From positions 970,501 through 1,034,500 of the forward strand of contig CM053328.1 in the NCBI GenBank assembly GCA_028583605.1: a DNA stretch of 64,000 bases, read 5' to 3'. The stretch's first letter is position 1. Each line of letters opens with the position of its first letter. This DNA comes from Dastarcus helophoroides. Taxonomy: Eukaryota; Arthropoda; Insecta; Coleoptera; Bothrideridae. Of this stretch, positions 19,536 to 31,087 are shown piece after piece. Both the position numbers and the translations under genes were made by a program. The notes beneath the pieces were generated by a model that was not told the DNA's origin, did no database searches, and saw only the letters and a program-made list of their open reading frames with translations.

Positions 19536-20830
19536 GCAAAATTGAATATTCAACTGAGAAGACTTTTTAAAAATTTCTATTTATTTTTCAAAATTCGTCT
19601 TTTATCTGGAAATTATAGGGTGGGACAAATTAGTGCGCATGTCTGCCTCCGATTAAAGCAGTCAAGAGAAAATTCCGGAAATTTCATTTTTTTCCAAATT
19701 CGTCTTTTTTCCAAAATTTCAATCAAATTAGACCCTCTCTGGGCAATTTGGAACGTTTACCAAATTTCGTCCTTTTTCGCGAAATTTCGAACTTTCTTTT
19801 CAAATTTCGAATTTTTCTCTTTCAAATTCGTTTCTTATTCAAATTCGTTTCTTTTTCAAATTCGTTTCTTTTTCAAATTCGTTTCTTTTTCAAATTCGTT
19901 TCTTTTTTTAAATTACGAGAACAAAGTCGAAATAAAAACGAATTAAAAATAATCGGAATTTCTAAATTTTTCTCAAAATCGGACTTTCTTCGAAAATTTG
20001 TAATTTACCTTAAAATGCGATCCTGTATGTTCCGGGAAATCTAAATATTTTCCTCGAAATTCGTCTTAAAACTTTGACTTTTTTGTTCAAGTTTCGTTTT
20101 TTTCATAAATGACTGCTCGAAACTGTATCTTTCTCTTAAAATTTGACTTTTTTTAGAAAAAATTCGATCTTTTTTTTCATTCGGTAGTCGAAATTTCGAC
20201 TTTTTTCCCAAGATTTGGTTTCTTTTCCAAATTTCTCATTTTTATTAACATCGAATTTTTCTAAAGAAATTAATTTTCTTAGAATTTGACTTTTTGGAAA
20301 TTTTGACTGGTTTTTTAGTTTGCCTTTTCCTCGACTGTTTACCTTTTTTTAAAGAACGTTTGTAGACTCAAGTTTTAACATTTTTTACAATTTTTGACTT
20401 TATTTTCGAAATTTCCATCTTTGCCTCCAAAATTTTCATATTTTTTTAAAATGAAATCTTAACGAAAACTGGAACATTTCTTTTTGTTTATTTTTTCTAC
20501 AAATTTTAAGTTTTTTTTAAACTTAGTTATTTTTCCGCCATCCCAAGAATAAATGTTCAGTTTATATTTTATTGATAAAATTTTGAGTATAAACGTTGAA
20601 AGTTAAATTTTTTACGGTTTTATTTAGAAATTAGGGGTTCCAAGATTTTGACTTTTTAAAATTCTCGACCATTTCTCAAAATTTCGGTGTTTTTCAGAAT
20701 TTTTATTTTTTTATTATTTCCACTTTTATGAAAGATTTTTTTGAAAATTTAGATTTTTTTTATAAATGAGATTTCATAAATTCGGTTTTATTTCGAAAAT
20801 TTCGATTTTTCCAAATGTCATATTCTTCTA
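19536..20830. repeat. degenerate T-rich array (AAATTTCGACTTTTT type)
   Basis: Same minisatellite type as 8440-11300 but on the opposite strand, with repeated TCAAATTCGTTTCTTTTTC near 19820-19910 in five close copies. Apparent frames of 98-134 aa here are phenylalanine-rich repeat artefacts. Confidence 0.8.
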
Positions 20831-21739
20831 CTTTAATATTCTCCAGAATCATACTCGCTATAGTAATGTAAATTACTACGAAAGTCAGTAGTAATTTTAT
20901 GAGATTTTTTTAGTTACTCATCATTGACAATCGTAGGATTCGTAGGTTTGCTTTAAATATTAACTTTTTTTATATATTAATATATCGTATTTGTTTTATC
21001 TAGATTAAGGCAATTTTCTAGTTTGTGCAAATTCGACTTTAATAATTTTGAGTTATTTTTTCAAAAGCCCACACTCGATGAGTCGATATTGTTAAAAATC
21101 GCCGGCGTATCAAATGTAATAAACAACCCTCTTAATATTTCGTTTTGTGTTGAAAGCTTACGACCGTTTAGCATATAAATCGCCATCTAATTCTATAAAA
21201 TCAAATAAAAGAAGAACGGGCGACGTGGCTAGAAGCTATGATTTGTTAAATCGGGTTATTAATTTCATTCTTTGATCCGAACGCGGAAAGGGGTGACTTT
21301 ACAAGGGAATGGGCCCTCTGGCGTGATTGCCTATGGTGCCCATATGTTTGACTTGAAAAATAGTACCCTAATACGTTATGAACTTAATTTAAGTTGGGGG
21401 TGTCTATCGATCAACTGGAGATTGTTAATAAAAGTAGAAATCAAAACGTGATTTTCATTCGAGACTGAAATTGGCACATTGTATGTGTTGAATACTCGAT
21501 ATAAAAATATGAATAAAAAAAACACTTTTTAAGATCCTAATATGCAATGTTTTTGATTTTCAAATAATAATATAATATACATAAAAAAATTGAGCAGTTA
21601 TGGAGATTGCCGACAGAAGTAAAAACTTTAAAAAAAATTGCCTGGGTTTTTTCTTTTCTTTTAACTTTTATATTGTACGCGTAAGGATCGGTTATTGTAC
21701 GCGTAGGGATCGGTTATCAAGCGGATTAAGCTTTAAGTC
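20831..21739. other. no gene; family S fragment
   Basis: About 21591-21640 has GCAGTTATGGAGATTGCCGA followed by CAGAAGTAAAAACTTTA (family S). A 17-bp word GTACGCGTAAGGATCGG is repeated with one change at 21676-21717. Nothing else recognised. Confidence 0.4.
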
Positions 21740-21850
21740 AATAAGAGGGTATGGCGCAATGGGTAGGATGACTGCTTCTTGCATGATAGACGCCGAGTTC
21801 AAACCTCGTCGCCGATCATGCGTTTTCAAATTCTGTTACGCGTGTTAGAA
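21740..21850 (+). mobile_element. SINE S1 head with pol III promoter
   Basis: A box TGGCGCAATGG (21752-21762) and B box GTTCAAACC (21797-21805) are spaced as in tRNA genes, followed by GCCGATCATGCG as in the other S1 copies. The flanks do not form a tRNA acceptor stem, so this is a SINE head, not a tRNA gene. The 3' body is missing after about 21850. Confidence 0.65.
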
Positions 21851-22880
21851 AATTTTTACTACAAAAATAATCAATGCTGAAACTATTTTTGTTTATTAAG
21901 AAGATTTAACGATTTTCCTGCTTTATTAACTCGAGTAAATATGTAAACCATGACAATAACAATAATTACTCATAAGCCAATACAAAATACGAAATCCACG
22001 TCAGTAATTAGTGATCAGTAAAACCTTCTCTAGAATGTAATGAAAAAAAAATGTGTTTAGTTAATTCGAATTTCAAAAAGTTTTTATTTCGGCGACGCTT
22101 TTGATAAGAAATAGATTCGGAAATCGTTACTCAATAAGCATTTACATAAATGAAAAGTAAACAATATAAATATGTAATTAAGTTTAGTGTACCATAGATG
22201 AATTACATCTTTTATAAACAAGCGGCAAATGTTCATGAATACTGAATGTGAAAGAATTTCTTAGAACAATATTTATTCGTATGTCAGGCAGATGTTATTT
22301 GGTGACGATATATTTTATGAATGTCTTAATATTTCGTCTGGTTTACCGGAAAGAATTAATGATGAATATACAGACATAATTCATTCAAAATACAAAAAAA
22401 AAATTGTAAACTTATAACAAACGGTTTGTTTACTAGAAATCGTTTAAGACTATCTGGTTTATAGGCACCGAAAAAAGCAAGCTTTGAAAAGTTTCGGTTC
22501 ATCAGTTTAAAAAAAAAATTCCAATTAACAGATGTTTCAAAGGAGATTACTCATTTTTTTTCGAGGATGTAAGAGAGAGAGGATATAAGTTGAGAAGCAA
22601 TGGAAAATATTTTTTGGTTTTATACATGGAAGGCGCCATTGTGATATTATTATTGCTTTTTTTTGTTAAATAACTAATGTGGGGCATTATTGTTATGGTA
22701 TTCAATCACCAACTTTTAGATTATTGTAGGAGCTAATTACATATAAATCTGATTATAAGTTAGTGTTAGATTTTTGTTAATTTTAACTTGCAAGACAAAC
22801 GGGAACATTTTCAATAGTCTGCTCACGTTATTTTGGCAAAGGCAAGAAAAAAACCTGAAAAATTTGAATATAAAAAATTG
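21851..22880. other. no recognised feature
   Basis: AT-rich sequence without repeats shared elsewhere in the window or believable coding frames. Confidence 0.4.
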
Positions 22881-22884
22881 AAAA

Positions 22885-23020
22885 CAGGATATACTTCTTC
22901 CGGGATTGGACCGTGTCAAAGGACTACACTTTTAGTAGTTCTTTGACACGGTCCAATCCCGGAAGAAGTATATCCTGTACTAACTCTGGCCGTGAAAGCC
23001 TTCGTTATCAATAAAGTTGA
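22885..23020. mobile_element. PLE terminal repeat, folded back
   Basis: A 43-bp arm (22885-22927) is repeated inverted at 22935-22977 with one mismatch around a 7-nt centre. The sequence (CAGGATATACTTCTTCCGGG and its complement) is the same terminal repeat as 4236-4340 and 4992-5057. To the right it continues as in the 4.2-kb copy (ACTCTGGCCGTG, CCTTCGTTATCA). Head-to-head partial terminal repeats are a common PLE insertion product. Confidence 0.75.
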
Positions 23021-23029
23021 AATTTGAAA

Positions 23030-23797
23030 TAAAAAATGTAATTTCTGGAAAAAGGGTCGAAATTTTGAGAAAAAATCGAAATTGAGAAAAAGTTCAAAAT
23101 TTCAAGAAAAAAGGCGAAATTTTGAAATATTTCGAGGAAAAAAATCTAAATTTGAGAAAAAAGTCGAAATTTCGAAAAAAAAGTCAACATTTCGCGAAAA
23201 AAAAGTCGAAATTTTCAGAAAAAAGTCGAAATTTCCAGAAGAGTTGAAATTTAAGAAAAAAGTCAAAATTTTGATAAAAAAATTCGAAATTTCGAAATAT
23301 TTCGTGAAAAAAATCGAAATTTGGGAAAATAGTCGAGATTTTGAGAAAAAAGTCGAAATTTCGGAACAAAAATCGAAGTTTGCGAGAAAAGTCGAAATTT
23401 CGAAAAAAAAGTTTAAATTTTGAATTTAAAGTCAAAATCTTGAGAAAAATATCGAAATGTCGATATTAAGGTCAAAATTTCGAGAAAAAAGTCGAAGTTT
23501 GAGAGAAAAAAAAACGAAGTTTCGAGAAAAAGATCAAAATTTCGAGAAAAAATCGAAATTTGAGAAAAAGTCAAAATTTTGAGACAAAAGTCGAAATTTT
23601 GAGAAAAAAAGTCGAAATCTCGAGAAAAAAGTCAAAATTTTGAGCTTAAAATTGAAATTTGAGCAAAAAGGTCGAAATTTCTAAAGAAAACATTTTTTTA
23701 AATCGATATTCTTTCTACGCCTTTGTAACATTTCGAAAAAGTTCAAATTTTCAGAAAGAAGTCGAAATTTCCAGAAAAAAGTCGAAGTTTTAAAAAC
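23030..23797. repeat. degenerate array (AAAAAGTCGAAATTT type)
   Basis: The clearest example in the window: about 30-40 diverged units of 17-25 bp with consensus GAAAAAAGTCGAAATTTCGA. It includes ACATTTTTTTAAATCGATAT at about 23690-23710, repeated near 24345 on the far side of the inverted repeat. The 113-aa lysine-rich frame at 23082-23423 is an artefact of the array. Confidence 0.88.
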
Positions 23798-24226
23798 ATG
23801 TTTTTTTTTCAATTTATTTAACATTTCTTCGGCCCAGTTTGGAAATATTTAAATTTTTATGGTTTGTTGACAATTTTATAAACAGTTTTTGAAATGCGAC
23901 TACGTGATATTTAAATTTATTGAAAACGTCACTTCATGACAGTTTACAAATTAAAAGGTTAGTTTATTTTACATAGAATAGGAATAATGAAAAATAGGAG
24001 ACCAAAAAAATAAACTAAAATAAAAAAAAATAAAAAATAATAAAATAAAATAATAAAATAAACTAACCTTTTAATTTGTAAACTGTCATGAAGTGACGTT
24101 TTCAATAAATTTAAATATCACGTAGTCGCATTTTAAAAACTGTTTATAAAATTGTCAACAAACCATAAAAATTTAAATATTTCCTAACTGGGCCGAAGAA
24201 ATGTTAAATAAATTGAAAAAAACATA
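23798..24226. repeat. long inverted repeat (MITE-like)
   Basis: Arms of about 175 bp (23798-23974 and 24053-24226) are almost identical, with only a few differences such as CAGTTTGG versus CAGTTAGG. They enclose an A-rich 78-bp centre. The insertion sits inside the array. High arm identity points to a recent insertion or gene conversion. A transcript would form a long double-stranded RNA. No transposon superfamily could be assigned from the ends. Confidence 0.85.
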
Positions 24227-24239
24227 ATATTTCCGGTCA

Positions 24240-25440
24240 ATAAGGGTCTACCATGAAGAATTTTAAAAAAATGTCGAAATTTGAGAAAAAAGTCAAAACT
24301 TGAAATAAAAGCGGAAGTTTGAGAAAAAAGTCGAAAATTCTAAAAATAACATTTTTTTTAATCGATGTCCTTTCTACGCCTTTGTAACATTATTAATTGT
24401 TTCAATTTTTTTTCAAATTTTGATTATTTCTCTAAAAAATTTTGCTTTTTTTTCCTATGAAATTTGTGTTTTTCTCTAAACATTTTATACAAAGAATTTT
24501 TTTTGAAATTTCGATTTATCCTGGAGATTTTGTCTTTAAAATATTTTTTCCTGTAGAAATTTTGCAATTCGCACTCAACTTTTCAATATAAACCAAAATT
24601 TGCGAAACCGGACAATTCAAAACAAGTGAAAATTATCAGGTAGATCGAGGTTTTCAAAAGTCGAAGTATTGAGAAGTTAAAATTTTGGAAAAAGTTTAAA
24701 TTTTTGGTAGCTAAGGTTTTGAATCAAAGTGGAACATGTTTGTAAGAAGTTGAAATTTTAGATCAAAAAAATTTTAAAAAAATGTCAAACAGTTCATGAA
24801 ATTTCAAAATTTTCAAAAAAGTCGAAATTTTGAAAGAATTTCCAAAATTAAGAAGCAGCGAAATTTTCAACAACAAAAAATTAAAAAATAATCGAAACTT
24901 TCTAAAAAAAAAGTCGAAATTTTGAAAAAGAGTTGACATTTAAATAAAAACCAATCGAAGTTATTAAGAATCGAAATTTTCAATAAAAAATTACAATGTT
25001 CAAAAAAAATTATAAACAAAGATGAAATTTAGAAAAAAGTCGAAAATTCAAAAAGTCAAAAGTCCAGTTTTGAAAAAAAATTACATTTTCAGCCAAAGTA
25101 TGAATTTTCAAATGGTAAAAATTAAAAAAATGTAATAATTAATTTTCAAAAAAAAACTACAAAAAAAAGACAGAACACCGAAAAGTCTAAATATTTACGA
25201 AAATACGGAAATTTTTAAAAGAGTATTCGCAGTTTTTCAAAAAAGTCAATACTTAAAATTAAAATAAGGTCGAGATTACAAGAAAAAATCTAAATTTTGC
25301 AATAAAGTAGAAATTTGGAAAAAATCCAACCTTTCAAGAAACGCGATATTATCAAAAGTTTTCATTGTCAAGTTTTCGAAGAAATTCGAAATTTTCGAAA
25401 AGTAACGTTTTGAAAATGTCGAAATTTTTAGTAGAAATCT
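24240..25440. repeat. degenerate array, more diverged
   Basis: Continuation of the 23.0-kb array with higher divergence. GTCGAAATTTTGA-like words alternate on both strands and the right half carries longer interruptions. Confidence 0.65.
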
Positions 25441-25503
25441 TAAAAATGTTTAAACTCCAAGCAGCACCCCCATTAGTTTTGGCTACGAGCCGCCACTGTA
25501 TTT
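25441..25503. repeat. hAT right-end fragment (CCGCCACTG)
   Basis: GCAGCACCCCCATTAG then TTTTGGCTACGAGCCGCCACTG (21+1 bases apart from the previous block) matches hAT right ends at 27360-27397, 34940-34985 and 45885-45913. No left partner found. Confidence 0.5.
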
Positions 25504-25938
25504 CTCTAAAAATAATCGAATCCTTTTCATCAACTACTGCGACAGATAAACTAATGCAAACTTCCCTTAGCTGCATACAAAGTATAAAAGAATATGAAAG
25601 TTGGACGGCCTTTTGAATTATAAATCAGCATTTCTGGGGCGGGCGCATTATTAAGTTTCGTCGAAGTACGCAAGGTTGATAAACCTATAATCCTTTGAAC
25701 CCTTCCACTCTTTACTTTTATCTGCTTACAACGTCGAAGAACCAATACGGATATATCCCTAATCCCGTACTTTGCCACCTTCTACGCCTTCGCTGAAAGT
25801 CTCACGAATTTTTACTAAGCTCGAAGGTTCGATGGGGCATTTATTTTCCTTGAAAAATGAGCCACGTGTTTTATGAAAACCCAAAGGACAATGGCTACAC
25901 CTTGATAGACCTTATACTTCTTATCACGATTGAATTGT
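25504..25938. other. no recognised feature
   Basis: More complex sequence than its surroundings, with 74-83-aa frames on both strands but no domain. Possibly unique host DNA. Confidence 0.35.
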
Positions 25939-26155
25939 TGTTACGCGTTAGGTTCATTTATAAAGATGTCGTGAATTTAAATATTTTATTTAAACTAGGA
26001 AACAGAACGTAATACAGTAACGAATAACATTAATAACTGAATACCGAATATTCGAATACTGAATGTCGAAATACTGAATTCCGTACGGAACGAATCACAA
26101 TAGGGGTGCGCGTATATTTATAATATCAGATATCTGCTGTGGGAGGTTTCCATTT
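25939..26155 (-). mobile_element. LTR-like relic, family P
   Basis: Begins TGTTACGCGTTAGG and runs through TTTAAATATTTTATTTAAAC, CGTACGGAACGAATCACAAT and GGGGTGCGCGTATATTTATA, matching 13331-13508 in inverse orientation. In sense orientation the TATAAATATACGCG word would be promoter-like. A CGAATA-rich stretch (26035-26080) is a local expansion. No target duplication determined. Confidence 0.45.
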
Positions 26156-27127
26156 GGGAAACGATTCAGTTTAATTCTGAGTTAGTCTCTGGTCAGAGTA
26201 TAGACGCCTTTACGTGAGTCAACGCTGTAATAACACTTGGATATGTTCCGAGGTCTACTTACTTCGAGATTTCTGAAATGAGATTTTTGAAAGTGTGAAG
26301 CAAGGTTCATAATTGTTAATGGAAAACTCATTGTTTTTCATTCCACTACCACCTGCTAAGCAATTTATCAGTTATGTGCAAGGTCTACTGCCAACACAAG
26401 TGGAAAATGCAATTACACTCAAATTAGCATCGCCAGTTCCTATTTCGTTGGAGGCTAATGGGTGCTTCCTCTGTTTAACATTTTCGATCCAACTACAACA
26501 TGATTATTTGGTAAAGCTTTCAGTGCACTATTGCGAAATATTTGCGATTCAAATAACCAGTACGCGTCAACAAGGGCTGATAGCACTCGATCGATTAAAA
26601 TAGGGACATACTTAAAAAATCTGACGTTATTGTTTAAATTAAAAAGAAAAAATTAACCGTTGCTACCGTATACTTTTTACGAAACATTTTCACGTAAAAA
26701 AAATCGCTAAAAGCACGTTTCCCCCACATGAGAACGAATCTTTGTAATGATATGCGCAAAGACGTAAAAATGGCAGAAACACTAAAACGAATATTGCATT
26801 TTCGGTTTGATATCCAGTAATTGCGTATTTTTGTCGTTACTGCCTAAAGTTGATCTGTCACCGCATACGATTTATGTGCCGAGTTATCGAATCCAATAAA
26901 TTTAATGGTCCATAAGCGGAGATCTTCAGCGCCTTGATGCTTGAATGGGGACATAGAAGACGTCTCGAGAACCCTATGAAGCTCGGACGCCTGTCTGTAT
27001 CCTGGTGCTCTGATAACAAACCTCTTAAGATGATGGCGTTAGACTTTATTTAATGTATTTTCGACAAATGTTAGTAGAAAATAGAAGAGGTGTTTACAAC
27101 ACGAACTTACAAAGGGACGTATAATAT
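26156..27127. other. no recognised feature
   Basis: No shared repeat seen. The 96-aa plus frame at 26313-26603 is unassigned and probably chance. Confidence 0.4.
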
Positions 27128-27397
27128 TCCATTTTTAAAGTGAAAACTTCTTTAGGCGCGTTGAGCAACTTCTCTAGGGGGAACACTTATGATTTTGCCT
27201 TACGAGAAAAAGGTCGAAATTTCGAGAAAAAATCGAAATTTGAGAAGAAGATCAAAAATTTCGAGAAAAAAGTCAAAATTTTAAGAAAAAAGTCGAAAAA
27301 TTGTGAAATAAAGTGTTTAGAAAATTTTGAGAAAAAAACTCTTAAGCGGAATTGGGGGTGCTGCAGTTTCACAGTGCCTATACGCCAGCCGCCACTG
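27128..27397. repeat. composite: SINE tail, array, hAT end
   Basis: 27128-27200 holds an inverted S1 tail (GTGAAAACTTCTTTAGGCGC then GTTGAGCAAC). 27205-27320 is a short GTCGAAATTTCGAGAAAAA array directly beside it. 27360-27397 is a hAT right end (ACGCCAGCCGCCACTG). The SINE tail next to the array recurs at 29200-29545. Confidence 0.55.
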
Positions 27398-27554
27398 GAG
27401 AAATACCTTATGAATATGATGTTTCAAAATTTCGATTACCTTTAAAATATTTGAGGTACATCGTATATTAAACTAGCTGATACCTGTGACTTCTGCGTGA
27501 AATATTCTCTGTCTCTAAAGAAATAGATAAGTAAACGAAGGTGTTACTAATGCA

Positions 27555-27812
27555 CAGACCAATATCAGATTTAGAGTTTGGAAACCGAGATCTAACAATA
27601 TCGAAACCAGCTTTGGTTTCCAAACTTTGAATCTGATGAATGTTCAAACTTATTGGTCTGTGCATTAGAATTTTGTCTTCTAGGACCTTCCTAGAAAGCA
27701 ACCTGTTTTGCTAAGCTTGTGTGTTTCAACTGTTGGTAGTTCGGCTACATATGATTCACTATACACGTTTAGAGGGCTGCATTACTGTAGTCTAGGTTGC
27801 ATTCTATTTAAA
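27555..27812 (+). mobile_element. PLE-like terminal repeat, family A, second copy
   Basis: Matches 1-262 (GGTTTCCAAACTTTGAATCT, TATTGGTCTGTGCATTAGAA, TTGGTAGTTCGGCTAC, GTAGTCTAGGTTGCATTCTA). Its hammerhead is broken: the core corresponding to CUGACGA is altered and stem II has lost a base pair. To its left, 27555-27600 repeats TAATGCACAGACCAATA and GTTTGGAAACC in inverse orientation, making a foldback of about 110 bp. Confidence 0.6.
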
Positions 27813-27959
27813 TGTGGCAATTTTTTGTCAGATTATTTTCCTTTTACAAAATTTCCAACTTTCTTTTTAGGTTCGACTTATTCTAGAAACTTTGTAATTT
27901 TCACGGAAATTTCGTGTCTAATATAATATAATAGCTCCCTTTTGAAGTGTTTTCCAGTG

Positions 27960-28250
27960 CTATGGGAGATGACAGCTGCAGGCTGCTACTACTAGGCCGA
28001 CGGCATACAAGAACTAACACTACATTTTAGTCGCCTATCTCGAGTTACACCAGAGTCCGAATACTCATTTCACTATAGCTCTGCATTTCACCATAGGCCA
28101 TGGTCTGTGCAATTCACCGTAAAGGATGAGTCGGACCTTGTGAATTAGAGCGTTTTTTAAAAAGGGACTATGGATCAAGCCGCCAGCGGGAATCGAACCC
28201 AGCTCTCTTGAATGCAGTCCAGCGCCAGTGCCACTAGACCACGCTCCATT
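27960..28250 (-). mobile_element. tRNA-derived SINE, second family
   Basis: Minus strand: A box TGGTCTAGTGG (28241-28231) and B box GGTTCGATTCC (28199-28189) within a tRNA-like head of about 70 nt that lacks acceptor pairing. The body continues through AAGGTCCGACTCATCC and CATCTCCCATAGCACTGG. Both boxes are intact, so pol III transcription is possible. It differs from S1 in body and tail. Confidence 0.7.
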
Positions 28251-28340
28251 CGCGTTTAATATACCAGCTTTGAAATCAAATTATAACGAAAATGATTTTA
28301 AGAATTTCTTTACATTAATTTTAAATATACATAGACTATT

Positions 28341-28480
28341 TTCATAACTAATAAACTCTATTAACGATAAATACAACAAGATGTATAAAAATTCTTGTTG
28401 TATTTATCATTAATAGAGTTTATTAGTTATGAATATTGAATAATTCCACACAGTAAAGGTTAAAAATGTCAATTATAGTT
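28341..28480. repeat. family M foldback with 40-bp arms
   Basis: 28341-28380 and 28394-28433 are inverted with one mismatch around a 13-nt centre. The right side continues GAATATTGAATAATTCC, CAGTAAAGG and TTAAAAATGTCAATTATA. This is the family M end without an LTR and so preserves the empty site of solo LTR 1. Confidence 0.75.
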
Positions 28481-28509
28481 TATTTTCTAAATGTACAATA
28501 TCAAAAATA

Positions 28510-28632
28510 AATTTTCAAATTTCTGCGTTACATAGTTTTTGAGGAAAACCTCTTTGTGATAGACGGACAAACGGATACAAGAGTGAGATTATAAGGGTTG
28601 CGTTTTTGTCTTTTAGGGTACGGAACCCTAAA
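28510..28632 (-). repeat. family R head fragment
   Basis: Minus strand begins TTTTAGGGTTCCGTACCCTA, continues CTTATAATCTCACTCTTGTA and ends at TTTGAAAATTT-like sequence. It equals the first ~125 bp of the full family R copy at 43936. Confidence 0.7.
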
Positions 28633-29199
28633 AACACATCTACTAAAAGACAATAAAGTTAAAAAATTACTTTACCAAAGCGTGCAGTATTTTTAAGAGC
28701 GAGAAAAGAAAAATATTGATAAACATCTTAAGGTACTAATAGATGGTAATCGCTATGATGAAAACCACATTATCATTTCCACTTCTTTACGTCATTAAAA
28801 CTGTTAGGGATAGAATCTTACAAAGTAAGTGTACCAAATGCAGTTTCCTTTCAAGATGTTGGAAAATAATGTGCTTTCAGCTCTTTTTACTTGTCAACAT
28901 CCTAGTAAATCTTCTCGAGATGCTGCTAAAAACGTGAACACTACACATGGACAAAAAACGCCTGTCTTAACACTTATACGCGTCTTTCCTAATTTATGAT
29001 CAAGTGAATTTATGCCACCCTTACAGAAGGAATGTCGTATTTTTGTTATTTATATGTTTATTCTAGTTCAACTTATGATTTATTTTTGTATCAAGCCGGT
29101 TTTCATTGCAGACGCCTATTTTATTAAATAATTTGGTTTTTGTAGGTATACCATCACATATTTAAAAAACCACAAATCTTCACCGTAAACTGTTCCAAT
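28633..29199. other. no recognised feature
   Basis: A 64-aa plus frame at 28743-28937 has no domain; no repeat found. Confidence 0.4.
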
Positions 29200-29431
29200 C
29201 ATAATTAAATTTTGGAAATTTTGACAATATATTAATTTTGGCATTTGAAAATTTTCATTTTTCTCAGAATTTGAATTTTGTTTCAACATTTTTATTTATT
29301 TTAAAAATGATTCGTCGCTTCTTAAAATTTGATTTTTTTTTTCAAAATTATTTGTTTTCAAAATTAAGATTTCTTCAAAATGTTTACTTTTTTAGAAAAT
29401 TTCGTTTAGATTTTTTTTTGAAAATTTGAAT
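29200..29431. repeat. short degenerate array
   Basis: TCAAAATTTGATTTTTTTTTC-like units, same class as 19536-20830, abutting a SINE tail on its right. Confidence 0.55.
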
Positions 29432-29545
29432 TTTTGAAGTGAAAACTCTTGAGGTGCGTTGAGCGATTTTGGATAGAGAGTGACCATCACGAGTCACCAT
29501 CACGCATTACCAACATACCCTAATGTTAAAACTATGTTCTATTTT
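29432..29545 (-). mobile_element. SINE S1 3' part
   Basis: Minus strand: TTAACATTAGGGTATGTTGG, CGTGATGGTGACTCG, ATCGCTCAACGCACC and TTTTCACTTCAAAA. The tRNA head is absent. Its tail runs straight into the array at 29200-29431. Confidence 0.55.
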
Positions 29546-29830
29546 TGTTAGTTAACATTAAAGCATATTAAAGTGTATTTCATTATTAATGAATATTTCA
29601 TTATCAATAAATGTTTCATTATCAATAAATATTAGATTCATTTTCAAACGATACAATCATCCACCAATCACAAATATAAAAAGGTAGGTCAGTGTGACAG
29701 AATTTATTTTGAATCATTTCCAATATTGAGTGACTTATTTACTAGTGCGGGTTCGAATTGCAATACTACATATTTCCTAGTTTTAAGTTTTCATTTCTGT
29801 CGGCAGTCTCCTTCACAGTTTCTACAATTT
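29546..29830. repeat. short tandem repeat and family S2 fragment
   Basis: About 29580-29635 repeats ATTTCATTATCAATAAAT three times. 29735-29830 has a B-box-like GGGTTCGAATTGC and the inverted family S word TAGTTTTAAGTTTTCATTTC. Possibly a degraded SINE. Confidence 0.4.
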
Positions 29831-31087
29831 TACTCTTATTGCATCCTGACATTTTTTCGTTACATTTAATCTATCCGTTTCAAGTATTCTTTTAACTTCA
29901 CATTGCTTATTAATTTCTTTGTTATCTAGTTCTCGTAGTCTTCACGCTAACGTCATAGTTATCTCTGAGAGTGTAGAATTAAGGCCTTTTATACAAAGAA
30001 CAAAGCGCCACATATCTCTACAATTTAATCTCGTCAGATTCCCGGACAATGTCGCTTTCAGGCTGAAGTAAAACAGTGTTAGCTAGTTGTGAATTGTAAC
30101 CTCCCTTGTCAAATCGAATTGCTAAACGGCTGAATTGCTGACTGCAGTTGAAGCATTTAGTGGTTACTGTGAAACTCAATGGGGGAGGAAATATAAATAT
30201 GCTACCTCTGAATTTTAGCATTTTGACACGTTTACAAGTTTCAACCCCCAATCGACTTTTCACACGATTTACTAATTTCACCGCGTCCCAATTGTGTAAA
30301 AATCGCCGGGGGGCAAATGCCTATCCCGATAAAATTATTTCTTGGGATGATTACAAATTAAGCATCTTTCTTGGTTTGAACTTCTCAATTTTAGATTAAA
30401 AGAGTCCAGCAATGACATAAGAAAATCATATTTATTAGAGTAACATGCACATGGAGCCAAGGTGCTCTTACAAGTTTACAAGGCGATAAGCAACATGGAT
30501 TACTAAACAAGTAGCGTCTTGGGAGTCATTTCGTTGCAAACGCCACATGAGGATGAAATCCGTGCCCTCTCCCGTCTCCTCTTCATCCCTTTACAACGTA
30601 TCCTCGCCTCATACCTTTATAACCAGGGAACCGAGGCTAGCTGCCAGTTACCACTTATTGCTGTGGAACTGCTGACAACTTTACGGTCCTAGTTTATGGA
30701 AGAATTCGTGCAAAATGTTGAAACGCGAGGGGCTTTAATGTAACTGCATCATTTAGACAATTTACAGAAAGGCTTAATAATTGACATTGCACGCCAGACA
30801 TTTTGATCCTTTGGGAGCTCTTACATTTTTTTGATTATGAGTATACATTTCACTTGTCTCTCTTCTGAATTACAAACAAGAATTCTAACGAATAAATGAA
30901 CGTCAAAAATCTACGAAAATAATTAACCAGTTTGGAAAAAACAGAAATTCAAAATACACATATTCAAAACTAATGTTCAAATCGTCTCTATTTGGTTTTA
31001 AATTACAGATCAGTATTTGTCGCTTGATGAAAAATAGTCTAAACACGGAATCTCCTATCGCACTAACCCAAATGTTCCATTCTCTAA
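29831..31087. other. no gene recognised; complex sequence
   Basis: 30000-30700 has pyrimidine-rich and mixed-composition stretches (CCCTCTCCCGTCTCCTCTTC) unlike the arrays and could be unique host sequence. Overlapping 83-87-aa frames at 30018-30399 have no domain. Confidence 0.4.

Noticed and set aside
23082..23435. Open frames of 83-113 aa, Lys/Glu- or Phe-rich, on both strands
   Set aside because: They lie wholly in the degenerate array; length and composition follow from the repeat unit lacking stops in one frame.
28165..28250. Functional tRNA gene on the minus strand
   Set aside because: A and B boxes are present but no acceptor stem forms, and the sequence continues into a SINE body.
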